NCBI GenBank assembly: GCA_016297325.1
Contig: JAEDGW010000017.1
Location: forward strand, 1-33,603
Direction: 5' to 3'
DNA from: Coprococcus sp.
GTDB taxonomy: Bacteria; Bacillota; Clostridia; Lachnospirales; Lachnospiraceae
Length of the DNA stretch: 33,603 nt
A model generated the notes under the pieces. That model was not told the DNA's origin. It ran no database searches and saw nothing but the letters and a program-made list of their open reading frames with translations. Shown piece by piece: positions 25,634 to 33,075 of the stretch (within the stretch, counting starts at the first letter, position 1; each line of letters begins with the position of its first letter). The translations under genes were made by a program, and so were the position numbers.

Positions 25634-26596
25634 CTAGCTGAAATAAACTACTTCTTCCTTAGGTGCACTTGTGAGTGTAACCTTCTCTGCTGTGAGAACA
25701 GGACCTTCGCCGTCAAAGTCAGGATAATACTCATACCCTATCTTCGCAGTCACATCAACCCACTGTCTGTCAACAAGGTTCTTTGCACCCGGATAATAAC
25801 ATTTGAATCCTACAAACTGTATATCCTCAACACAGCATGTCATGGCAAATCTGCCCGGAACAAATGCATTGTTGCCGTACTGCTTTGGTCTGAATACCAT
25901 GGCCTTGAAGTGGATCTTCTTGCCATCGTATCTCTCCTTCATATCTGATGCATCCACATACCAGATTCCAAAATCATCATCTGGAAGTTCTATCACATCA
26001 GCATTCACATCATAAGGCAGATCCTCAGGCTCATTTGTCTCAGGGGCTATAGATCCATCCTTCATCTCAAATATAACCTGTGCTCTTCTGTTCACAGCCT
26101 TTATCGATCTTCTCCACTCAGGTATTCTGGAATTCTCGTCACACCTGTTGAAGATGACCATATCAGCGCTGTTGAACTGCTCTACCATGGTTGCCTTCAT
26201 GTTCTGTGAATACACATCATATGTCTCTGCATTCACAAATGAAATAACCTGGACCACGGTCCATCCCTTTGGAACACGTATCTCAAATATCTTGTCGAGC
26301 TTCCACATTCCGTTATACTCGATCATGACCTGCTCAGGATTATACCTATCCTGAAGATCGAGAAGATGGTCTGTGGTGAGCTGATCTTCATCTATAAACT
26401 CAGTATCTATGTTCGCCTTCTTAAGGGCGTCCAGATCATACTCTTCCTCTCCATCCTCGCATACGAGGAGAAGTGTCTTTGCACCGCCTGTAAAGCCTCT
26501 GTCAAGCAGGGTCTCCCTGGCAAATGTTGTCTTTCCACTCTCAAGAAATCCCATAAACACATATACCGGTATCTCTTTATTCTGACGTCCCATCAT
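25634..26596 (-). CDS. G3E-like P-loop GTPase fused to a TIGR03943/YcgQ-like (DUF1980) domain
   Basis: The 320-aa protein starts with a CobW-like nucleotide-binding domain. Its P-loop is GFLESGKTT (about 16-24), and VMIEYNGMW stands where G3E proteins have IIIEPSG. The metal-binding CxCC motif of CobW/ZNG1 proteins is missing. The C-terminal third (about 215-320; FVPGRFAMTCCVEDIQFVGF, then QWVDVTAKIGYEY) resembles the end of TIGR03943/YcgQ proteins, which are often found with YcgR permeases and Zur-regulated GTPases. The start at 26596 has AGGAG at 6 nt; an adjacent ATG at 26593 is an alternative. It follows the His-rich GTPase by 14 bp, so they form one operon. A role in metal trafficking is inferred from neighbour and fold. 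Confidence 0.75.
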   Translation of the reverse strand: MMGRQNKEIPVYVFMGFLESGKTTFARETLLDRGFTGGAKTLLLVCEDGEEEYDLDALKKANIDTEFIDEDQLTTDHLLDLQDRYNPEQVMIEYNGMWKLDKIFEIRVPKGWTVVQVISFVNAETYDVYSQNMKATMVEQFNSADMVIFNRCDENSRIPEWRRSIKAVNRRAQVIFEMKDGSIAPETNEPEDLPYDVNADVIELPDDDFGIWYVDASDMKERYDGKKIHFKAMVFRPKQYGNNAFVPGRFAMTCCVEDIQFVGFKCYYPGAKNLVDRQWVDVTAKIGYEYYPDFDGEGPVLTAEKVTLTSAPKEEVVYFS

Positions 26597-26610
26597 ACAA
26601 TACTCCTAAT

Positions 26611-27789
26611 CTATACTCCAAATAACTCTGCAAGATCATCCTCTTTAAGCTTGCTTCCTATTACACAGAGCTTACCTGTGATATCAGGGTTGCCCTTTCT
26701 GATCTCAAACTCACCTGGTACAAGATCAAAATACAGCCACTCACCTGCATCGCTAGGAAGAATACCCTTTGCACGGAGTATCACACCATATTTCTCTGTA
26801 TCAGCAAGTGTGTCAAGGATCTCTCTGAGCTTGTCCTCATTAAACTTGTGAGGAGTCTCCTTGCCCCAGCTTGTGAATACTTCATCAGCGTGATGATGGT
26901 GATGATCGTGATCGTGGCATCCACAGCTGCACTCATCTCCATGATCATGGTCATGATGATGCTCATGATCGTGGTCGTGATCATGATGATGCTCATGGTC
27001 GTGGTCATCGTGATCGTGGTGATGCTCATGATCGTGGTCATCGTGGTCGTGATGATGCTCATGGTCATGGTCGTCGTGATCGTGATGATGCTCATGGTCA
27101 TGATCGTGGCATCCACAGGTACAGTCATCTCCATGATCGTGGTCATGGTCATGTCCCTTCTGAGCCTCATCCATCATTGTCTCCTCAAGAGTCTTGTAAT
27201 TCTGCATAGCCTGTCTTATGGCACTTCCATCCAGCTCGTCCCATGGAGTTGTGACGATGGTTGCATGCTCATTCTTCTCTCTGATCATGGCTACAGCCTT
27301 CTCTATCTTATCCTGTGAAGCTGTCTGTGTTCTGCTGAGCACTATGGTGTTGGCACTCTCGATCTGGTTGTTGAAGAACTCACCGAAGTTCTTCATATAT
27401 ATCTTAACCTTTGATACATCTGCAACTGTCGTGTAGCTGTCAAGCTCAACGTCAAGATTTGCAGATACATCTTTGACTGCCTTGATGACATCTGAAAGCT
27501 TACCTACGCCTGAAGGCTCTATGATGATCCTGTCTGGTGCGTAGTCTGTGATAACCTGCTTAAGAGCTGTTCCGAAATCGCCCACCAGTGAACAGCAGAT
27601 ACAACCTGAATTCATCTCAGTGATCTCTATACCAGCGTCCTTGAGGAAGCCACCATCAATACCAATCTCGCCAAACTCGTTCTCAATAAGGACAAGCTTC
27701 TCGCCCTTAAATGCCTGCTCAATAAGTTTCTTGATCAATGTTGTCTTACCGGCTCCTAAAAAGCCCGAGATAATATCAATCTTAGTCAT
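26611..27789 (-). CDS. CobW/ZNG1-type G3E GTPase with a His-rich metal-binding insert
   Basis: This is a metallochaperone GTPase, probably for zinc. The protein is 392 aa. It has Walker A GFLGAGKTT (9-17), the metal-transfer motif CICC (Cys63, Cys65, Cys66), IIIEPSGVG (88-96) and a CobW C-terminal domain (about 303-392, starting FTSWGKETPHKF). Between them, residues 212-300 are almost entirely His, Asp and Glu. Four perfect copies of DHDHEHHHDHD and a partial fifth are bracketed by two Cys clusters, DDCTCGCHDHDH and DECSCGCHDHDH. Such inserts bind several Zn or Ni ions. The start at 27789 has AAGGAGTGG. The promoter at 27902-27930 carries an inverted repeat at the start site, suggesting repression by a metal sensor. 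Confidence 0.93.
   Translation of the reverse strand: MTKIDIISGFLGAGKTTLIKKLIEQAFKGEKLVLIENEFGEIGIDGGFLKDAGIEITEMNSGCICCSLVGDFGTALKQVITDYAPDRIIIEPSGVGKLSDVIKAVKDVSANLDVELDSYTTVADVSKVKIYMKNFGEFFNNQIESANTIVLSRTQTASQDKIEKAVAMIREKNEHATIVTTPWDELDGSAIRQAMQNYKTLEETMMDEAQKGHDHDHDHGDDCTCGCHDHDHEHHHDHDDHDHEHHHDHDDHDHEHHHDHDDHDHEHHHDHDHDHEHHHDHDHGDECSCGCHDHDHHHHHADEVFTSWGKETPHKFNEDKLREILDTLADTEKYGVILRAKGILPSDAGEWLYFDLVPGEFEIRKGNPDITGKLCVIGSKLKEDDLAELFGV
26938..27105 (-). repeat. 33-bp tandem repeats encoding the His-rich metal-binding insert
   Basis: Four consecutive 33-bp units (26974-27105), each encoding DHDHEHHHDHD, plus a partial fifth unit down to about 26938. Synonymous GTGGTC/ATGGTC differences separate the copies, so they are not all recent duplications, but slippage could change the copy number. 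There are no unique spacers, so this is not a CRISPR array. Confidence 0.85.
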
Positions 27790-27829
27790 ATCTATCCACT
27801 CCTTATCAATTATATATTAAGCTCTGCAA

Positions 27830-27858
27830 CGAAGGCTGCAGAGCTTTGATATCCTACA
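27830..27858 (-). other. Leader hairpin upstream of the CobW gene
   Basis: The stem AAGCTCTGCA/TGCAGAGCTT (27831-27840 with 27848-27857 approximately) has an 8-nt loop. It lies in the transcribed leader of the GTPase operon, about 45 nt before the start codon. The tail is AATATATAAT rather than a T-run, so it is a poor terminator. It may be the mscS terminator remnant or a leader structure. Confidence 0.45.
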
Positions 27859-27884
27859 CATATCTGTATATCCATCTGACATCC

Positions 27885-27930
27885 TTACGACATCGTAATG
27901 GATTATACTCGATTATTTTACTTTTTGCAA
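27885..27930 (-). promoter_or_regulatory. Promoter and probable operator of the metallochaperone GTPase operon
   Basis: On the minus strand TTGCAA (27925-27930), 17 bp and TATAAT (27902-27907) form a near-consensus sigma-A promoter, starting just past the mscS stop. The perfect inverted repeat TTACGA-N2-TCGTAA (27885-27898) covers the predicted start site. The half-site TCGTAA equals that in the Bacillus Zur box (TCGTAATNATTACGA), but the order of the two halves is reversed, so Zur control is only a suggestion. Confidence 0.65.
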
Positions 27931-27939
27931 GAAATCACA

Positions 27940-28878
27940 TCACTTCATGTGAATATCCATCTGATTGTATGGGATCTCAATCCCATTCTCGTCAAATGCT
28001 TTCTTGAGTTTCCACATTGCGTCCCACTTTGCATCAAAGAACTTCTCTATCTTAGCATAGAACTTGACATACATATTTATACCACTATCCGCAAATTCGT
28101 CAATATAAAACAGGATCTGCTCGCTGCTCAGATATCCGTCCACGTCCTTTATGGTCTCCAGCGTGACACGCTTGACTTTCTCCATATCGGAATCATAAGA
28201 AACTGAAAACGGTATCTCAACTCTTCTCATATCGTGCTCAGTGACATTCACAAGTGAGGTGTTGGATATATTGCCGTTTGGGATCACAACAGACTTATTG
28301 TCGAGAGTGATGAGTCTTGTATAGAAAATATCTATGGATACGACAGTTCCCTCACAGTGGGTATTGTTCTCCACAATGTAATCCCCCACCCTGAACGGTT
28401 TCAGTATGAGTATCAGCAGGCCGCCTGCCAGATTCGACAGACTTCCCTGCAGTGCAAGACCAAGTGTGACTCCGGCTGTTCCAAGGATCGTTATAAATGA
28501 CGTGATCTGGAATCCCACTATACTCGCTGCAGTCAGAACTATCAGTACATTCAGCACTATCTTCACCGCAGATATAAAGAATCCTGCCACACTCGCATCA
28601 AGCTTTGAGCGCTCAAAACTCCTGCGCAGTATCTTGAGAAGAAGCTTTACGAGTTTGAAGCAGACCACCATGAAGATCACTGCCACAACTATACTGCCAA
28701 GCTTGGACATACACCAGTCAGTAAGTTTCTGGATATAACTTCCTATGACACTCACCTGATCCGACGCTTCTTTCACCGCATCCTGAACAACATTCTCAGT
28801 GGTGGCAGCCGCAGTATCAGCAAACAAGCCCTGTATTATTTTGTCCGAAACACCACTTATATCAGCAAACAGATTCAT
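27940..28878 (-). CDS. MscS-family small-conductance mechanosensitive channel
   Basis: This membrane channel opens under hypo-osmotic shock. From the ATG at 28878 (AGGAGGATA upstream) it has about 312 aa, near the E. coli MscS length. An N-terminal periplasmic-type segment and two spans lead to the pore helix (FITILGTAGVTLGLALQGSLSN), with the alternating Gly/Ala pattern of MscS TM3. The beta domain (FRVGDYI, GTVVSIDIFYTRL, IPNGNISN) and C-terminal alpha-beta domain follow. The last residues contain PYNQMDIH, a normal family ending. It lies 98 bp after the GlgB-like gene with no clear terminator between, so cotranscription is possible. Confidence 0.95.
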   Translation of the reverse strand: MNLFADISGVSDKIIQGLFADTAAATTENVVQDAVKEASDQVSVIGSYIQKLTDWCMSKLGSIVVAVIFMVVCFKLVKLLLKILRRSFERSKLDASVAGFFISAVKIVLNVLIVLTAASIVGFQITSFITILGTAGVTLGLALQGSLSNLAGGLLILILKPFRVGDYIVENNTHCEGTVVSIDIFYTRLITLDNKSVVIPNGNISNTSLVNVTEHDMRRVEIPFSVSYDSDMEKVKRVTLETIKDVDGYLSSEQILFYIDEFADSGINMYVKFYAKIEKFFDAKWDAMWKLKKAFDENGIEIPYNQMDIHMK

Positions 28879-28976
28879 AAAATATATCCTCCTGCACTTT
28901 GAAAGCACACGTTCATTTAAAACTGCCCTGAATAGTCACCGCCGCATGTCATATCTGTATCTCCATAAGTCACATG

Positions 28977-30857
28977 TCATTTCATGCCAAACACGGCAAA
29001 TGACAATGCAGGCACCATTATCTCAACGGCTCCACCATCCGCAGTCTTATATCCCTTGTTATTATTTCCTTCTCCGCCAAATTTCACATTATCACTTGAG
29101 AAAAGTTCTTTGTATCTTCCCTCCTCTTCAACGGATAATTTGAAATTCCTTATATCTTTGATGCCGAAATTGCACACAATATACAGATTATCTGAAGCAG
29201 TATCTCCATGTCTCACAAATGACATAACCTGTCCATCCTGAGCAAACTCAATATCTTTCTGCGCACCAGCGCTGTTAAGTGCACTCCTGCTATCATACAG
29301 TTTGTTGAGTTCCTTCACATACTTCTGGAAATAGCTGTTCGCATCAAAATCCAGAACAGACCAGTCAACTGCAGTTCTTCCATCAAATCCTGCAAAACCG
29401 CCAAGTTCCTGGCCCATAAATGTAAGCTTCTTTCCCGGAAGACTCATAAACATACCAAAGAGTACCCTGAGATCAGCATATTTATCCTCATAGCCACCAG
29501 GCATCTTCGATGCATAACTGCCTCTCTCATAGGAGACTCCATCATGGCTTAACGGCCATGTAGACTCATCCGCCTCGTTAAATGTTATTCCGCATGTATA
29601 ATCGGCAAAGTCTCCTCTGTTTGCCGGCGGTATCATCATAAAATCAGTGATCCTGTCAACTGCGATACTGTTCCATGACATTCCAACCATGACATCCTTG
29701 TATCTGTCACCGGTCACTGCCCTGAACCTTCTCACAAGCTCGGCATCCTCAAGTCTTATTCCGTCAAGATGGTAAGTGTCTATCCAATATGACAGGCAGT
29801 CTATATCATCAACCGAAACCATATCCATGATCACACCGATGCCCTTACTGTGCAGATTATCTACCATGGCCATAAAATCTGCAGGCGAACCAAATCTTGA
29901 TGTAGGTGCAAACATTCCCACGGTGTCATATCCCCATCCATTGTCATCTCTATACTCCATAAGAGGCATGAACTGGATATAATTGTATCCCATGGATCTG
30001 GCATAGGCGGCCACATCCCTGCCAAACTGAACATACGTGATATTCTGTCCATCTGCAGGAGCCTTCCATGTAGGCATATGCACCTCATATATGTTCACGC
30101 AGCCATCGCATTTCCTGTTCTCTATATAATTCTGATCTGACCACTTGTAACTGAGTTCTGTCAGCATTGACGCATTTCCAGGTGCGACCTCATACGCAAC
30201 AGCATAAGGATCCGCAAATATATCAACATCACCATCTCTGTATAATGCCTCGAACTTGTATCTGGTATTCATCAGATCACCAGGTATAAACAGTTCAAAT
30301 ATATCTGTGTAATCAATCTTTCTCATAGGATTGATGCGTCCATTCCATCCATTGAAATCACCGACAACACTCACTCTGACTGCCCCCGGCATATTCATAC
30401 AAAATGACGTTCCCTGAACACCGTCCAGTGTGATCTGTCTGGCACCAAACAGTTCCTTCACGTGGAATCCTGACTCAATATCATCATCGCCCCTCTCAAC
30501 ATCCATGACCTTTGCCAGATCGACGCTGTACCCAAATGAATACGGATCATAGACCAGCCTGGTCTCATTATCCTCTCCAGACTCGCCCCACACTTTTCGT
30601 GTGATCCTGAGCCTGTAAGCGAACTCACCGCTGTTTTCTATCTTAACTGTGAAAAATCCCTTTGATCCGGTCTCTGACATAGAAAACTCAGCATCATCTC
30701 CGGTTCTCACCACAGTCACTTCCTCTGCGTCAGGATAATACGCATTCACATAGCAATCATCAAGACAGCAATGCATACCGAGTATATGGTGCGGATTGCC
30801 ATGTGTCCCCCTCGCAATCGCCGCTATCTCTTCTGACTTTAATACAAAAATCTCCAT
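28977..30857 (-). CDS. GlgB-like GH13 protein with degenerate active site
   Basis: The 626-aa protein has the layout of glycogen branching enzyme. The N1 domain carries NPHHILGMH (about 21-29). A CBM48 domain (about 155-225, VVGDFNGWNG) is followed by a GH13 barrel with FAPTSRFG and KKLTFMGQELGGF, and a C-terminal beta domain. Compared with E. coli GlgB, the nucleophile motif LRVDA reads IRLEDA, with Glu370 at the Asp position. The acid/base motif MAEES reads MVGMS (390-394). The segment between beta-strand 3 and the nucleophile is about 50 residues shorter. The third carboxylate, Asp439 in SHDG, is kept. Branching activity is therefore doubtful, and a glycogen-binding or regulatory role is possible. 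The start at 30857 has AGGAGAAGG. Confidence 0.85.
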   Translation of the reverse strand: MEIFVLKSEEIAAIARGTHGNPHHILGMHCCLDDCYVNAYYPDAEEVTVVRTGDDAEFSMSETGSKGFFTVKIENSGEFAYRLRITRKVWGESGEDNETRLVYDPYSFGYSVDLAKVMDVERGDDDIESGFHVKELFGARQITLDGVQGTSFCMNMPGAVRVSVVGDFNGWNGRINPMRKIDYTDIFELFIPGDLMNTRYKFEALYRDGDVDIFADPYAVAYEVAPGNASMLTELSYKWSDQNYIENRKCDGCVNIYEVHMPTWKAPADGQNITYVQFGRDVAAYARSMGYNYIQFMPLMEYRDDNGWGYDTVGMFAPTSRFGSPADFMAMVDNLHSKGIGVIMDMVSVDDIDCLSYWIDTYHLDGIRLEDAELVRRFRAVTGDRYKDVMVGMSWNSIAVDRITDFMMIPPANRGDFADYTCGITFNEADESTWPLSHDGVSYERGSYASKMPGGYEDKYADLRVLFGMFMSLPGKKLTFMGQELGGFAGFDGRTAVDWSVLDFDANSYFQKYVKELNKLYDSRSALNSAGAQKDIEFAQDGQVMSFVRHGDTASDNLYIVCNFGIKDIRNFKLSVEEEGRYKELFSSDNVKFGGEGNNNKGYKTADGGAVEIMVPALSFAVFGMK

Positions 30858-30942
30858 AAAACCTTCTCCTAGTTTATCAAATTACAACTGATCATCTAAC
30901 GTGTCAGTCAGATCGTAACATGTCATCCCCCTAAAATACCTG

Positions 30943-32175
30943 TTACAGTTCGTGAATAAAAATTCCGCTTCTAAGCTTTGGCTCGAACCATGTTGACTTA
31001 GGCGGCATGAGCAGTCCTGCATCCGCTATATCAAAAAGTTCAGTGATGGATGTCGGATACATTGAAAATGCCACCGCCATATCTCCATCAACCAGCTTTT
31101 CAAGCTCAGTAAGTCCTCTGATTCCGCCAACAAACATGATCCTCTGATTTGTCCTCGGGTCATCTATGCCGAGTATCGGAGCCAGTACATTGTCCTGAAG
31201 AACTGATACGTCCAGTCTTCCAACCACGTCATCCGGTACTATTCCATCCTTCACGTCAAGTCTGTACCATCTTCCTGACATATACATGCCCATCTGCCCC
31301 TTGACAGCAGGCTCCACAGGCACCTCGCTCTCTGTTACGTCAAATACTTTTCCCAGCTCTGCCATAAACTCAGCTTCTGTGTAGCCATTCAGATCCTTTA
31401 CCACACGGTTATATGGCATGATCATAAGCTGGTCATGAGGAAACAACACTGACAGGAAATAATTAAACTCCTCATCTCCTGTATATCCAGGATTCTTCTC
31501 CCTTATATGAAGTCCCGCCTTGACAGCAGATGCTGCCCTGTGATGTCCATCAGCAATGTATATGTCATTCACACCGGCAAACGCATCCCTGATTGTATCT
31601 ATATCCTTCTGGTCATCTATGATCCATACATTGTGTGTAATTCCATCCGGCGATGTAAATCCATATAACTTCTCACCGTTCTTTACCCTGTCTATTATCT
31701 CATTCACCTGATCTATCGATCTGTATGCAAGGAATATAGGACCGGTCTGTGCTCCACATGCCTCAACATGCTTTATACGGTCTATCTCCTTGTCCTCACG
31801 GGTGTTCTCATGCTTCTTTATAACACCGTTTATATAATCATCTATTGCTGCGCACGCAACAAGACCTGTCTGATGTCTGCCATCCATGATAAGCTCATAA
31901 ATATAATAGACTGGTCTCTGCTCTTTGATGTACGTTCCATCATCTATCATCCCTTTAAGCAGTTGACCAGCCTTATCATATACACATGGAGCATATGTGT
32001 CTACGTCCGGTCCAAAGGATGTCTCCGCTCTGTCCACCTTTAAAAAGGACAATGGTTCACGCTTGACCTCTATCTCTGCTTCCTGACGGTTATACACATC
32101 GTATGGCAAGGCAGCTACTCTGCCCGCAACATCTGGTCTTGGTCTATAGGCTCTAAAACTTCTGATTGTTGCCAT
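30943..32175 (-). CDS. DUF1015-family protein (SerK/SbnI-related)
   Basis: The protein is about 410 aa from the ATG at 32175 (AGGAGT upstream). It shows the DUF1015 landmarks: RPRPDVAGRVAALPYDVYN near the N terminus, KHENTREDKEIDRIKH, PIFLAYRS, the central IYIADGHHRAASAVKAG and the C-terminal GIRGLTELEKLVDGDMAVAF. Characterised relatives in the ParB-like fold are free-serine kinases (archaeal SerK, staphylococcal SbnI). In many clostridia the gene sits beside serA and serC, but neither is in this window. Its neighbours here are a P-loop protein upstream and the GlgB-like protein downstream. Serine phosphorylation is likely but unproven for this branch. Confidence 0.85.
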   Translation of the reverse strand: MATIRSFRAYRPRPDVAGRVAALPYDVYNRQEAEIEVKREPLSFLKVDRAETSFGPDVDTYAPCVYDKAGQLLKGMIDDGTYIKEQRPVYYIYELIMDGRHQTGLVACAAIDDYINGVIKKHENTREDKEIDRIKHVEACGAQTGPIFLAYRSIDQVNEIIDRVKNGEKLYGFTSPDGITHNVWIIDDQKDIDTIRDAFAGVNDIYIADGHHRAASAVKAGLHIREKNPGYTGDEEFNYFLSVLFPHDQLMIMPYNRVVKDLNGYTEAEFMAELGKVFDVTESEVPVEPAVKGQMGMYMSGRWYRLDVKDGIVPDDVVGRLDVSVLQDNVLAPILGIDDPRTNQRIMFVGGIRGLTELEKLVDGDMAVAFSMYPTSITELFDIADAGLLMPPKSTWFEPKLRSGIFIHEL

Positions 32176-32252
32176 ATTCTTTACTCCTGTCAAAATATTT
32201 TATTGTATATGCAGATATGCACATGCATACCTGCCAGATATCTAAGTAGATA

Positions 32253-32819
32253 TTATCCCCTTACAGCCTTTACGACCTTCTTGATAGAATCCTCATACTC
32301 TTCCTCTGATGAGTTCTCAAATATAAAGAGATCCTTGATATTTGTAGGTGGGTTGAAATTCTGGCTGTTTATATACTCATCCCAGTGCTCAAGCTTCCAT
32401 GTATCTCTGTCTGATGCTCTCTTGATCATTCTCTCATGGCATACATCTTTTCTTGTATTTACCCAGATAACAAAGAGCTCTGCATCCTTCTCTGCAAGCT
32501 TTGCGCGAAGATTTGCAAGGTACTCATCATCTCTGATCTCCTCAGTGAAAGGCGCATTGATAAGAACTGTATCATTGTAATCAAGTGCCTCAAACGCAAG
32601 ATCAAGTACACAGTAATACTCGTAATCTCTGATCTCCTTCTGGAAGAAATCTGATGAACGGTTGTACTCCTGTCCAGCTACTACAAATATCTGCTTTGAA
32701 AGGACGATAAGTGTGTCCTTGTCAAGGTATACACAATTGTGAAGTGCCTTTGCAACCTGCTTTGAAATAAATGTCTTACCGCATGCTGGTGGTGATGTAA
32801 CTAAAATAAGCTTCTTCAT
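32253..32819 (-). CDS. Small P-loop AAA/kinase-like protein
   Basis: This 188-aa cytosolic protein belongs to the zeta-toxin/adenylate-kinase-like group of P-loop proteins. The Walker A variant SPPACGKTF lies at about 9-17, a DKDTL segment at about 33-37 and a possible Walker B strand in DTVLINAPF. Arg/Lys-rich lid residues appear in RKDVCHERMIKRASDRD. The start is the ATG at 32819; the ATG at 32837 overlaps the GGAGG ribosome binding site. The substrate is unknown. It is first in a likely transcription unit with the DUF1015 gene (77-bp gap). Confidence 0.75.
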   Translation of the reverse strand: MKKLILVTSPPACGKTFISKQVAKALHNCVYLDKDTLIVLSKQIFVVAGQEYNRSSDFFQKEIRDYEYYCVLDLAFEALDYNDTVLINAPFTEEIRDDEYLANLRAKLAEKDAELFVIWVNTRKDVCHERMIKRASDRDTWKLEHWDEYINSQNFNPPTNIKDLFIFENSSEEEYEDSIKKVVKAVRG

Positions 32820-32861
32820 ATCTATAAATGCCTCCATGTAAATGAAATCAATTTTTCTAAT

Positions 32862-32890
32862 AGTTTATCACAATTGCTATTTGCTTACAA
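32862..32890 (-). promoter_or_regulatory. Promoter of the P-loop/DUF1015 unit
   Basis: On the minus strand TTGTAA (32885-32890), 17 bp and TAAACT (32862-32867) form a sigma-A promoter, with the start site about 35 nt before the ATG at 32819. Confidence 0.55.
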
Positions 32891-32959
32891 CAATTTTTAA
32901 GATTAAAAGATAATAAAGAACAAAATCCGACACGCCTCGGAACATATCATAACTATTTT

Positions 32960-33019
32960 CAGCAAAAAGAACTGCTGCGATCCATCACCCTGTACACAGG
33001 TAAATGGATCACAGCAGTT
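32960..33019 (-). terminator. Terminator of the BIG2 surface-protein gene
   Basis: A 16-bp stem with one mismatch (32970-32985 with 33004-33019) and a CCTGT/ACAGG-containing loop is followed by TTTTTGC on the minus strand. It lies about 57 bp after the stop codon at 33076. Confidence 0.88.
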
Positions 33020-33075
33020 TTACTGTTGTCTATATATTATTATATATGTCCATGCACATAATATATATGCAATGA

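Noticed and set aside
26890..27156. Tandem repeats that could suggest a CRISPR array
   Set aside because: The units are contiguous, stay in frame within a GTPase gene and have no unique spacers.
26848..27318. Plus-strand open frame rich in Met and Val opposite the His-rich insert
   Set aside because: It is the complement of the HD-repeat codons, with no ribosome binding site or recognisable protein.
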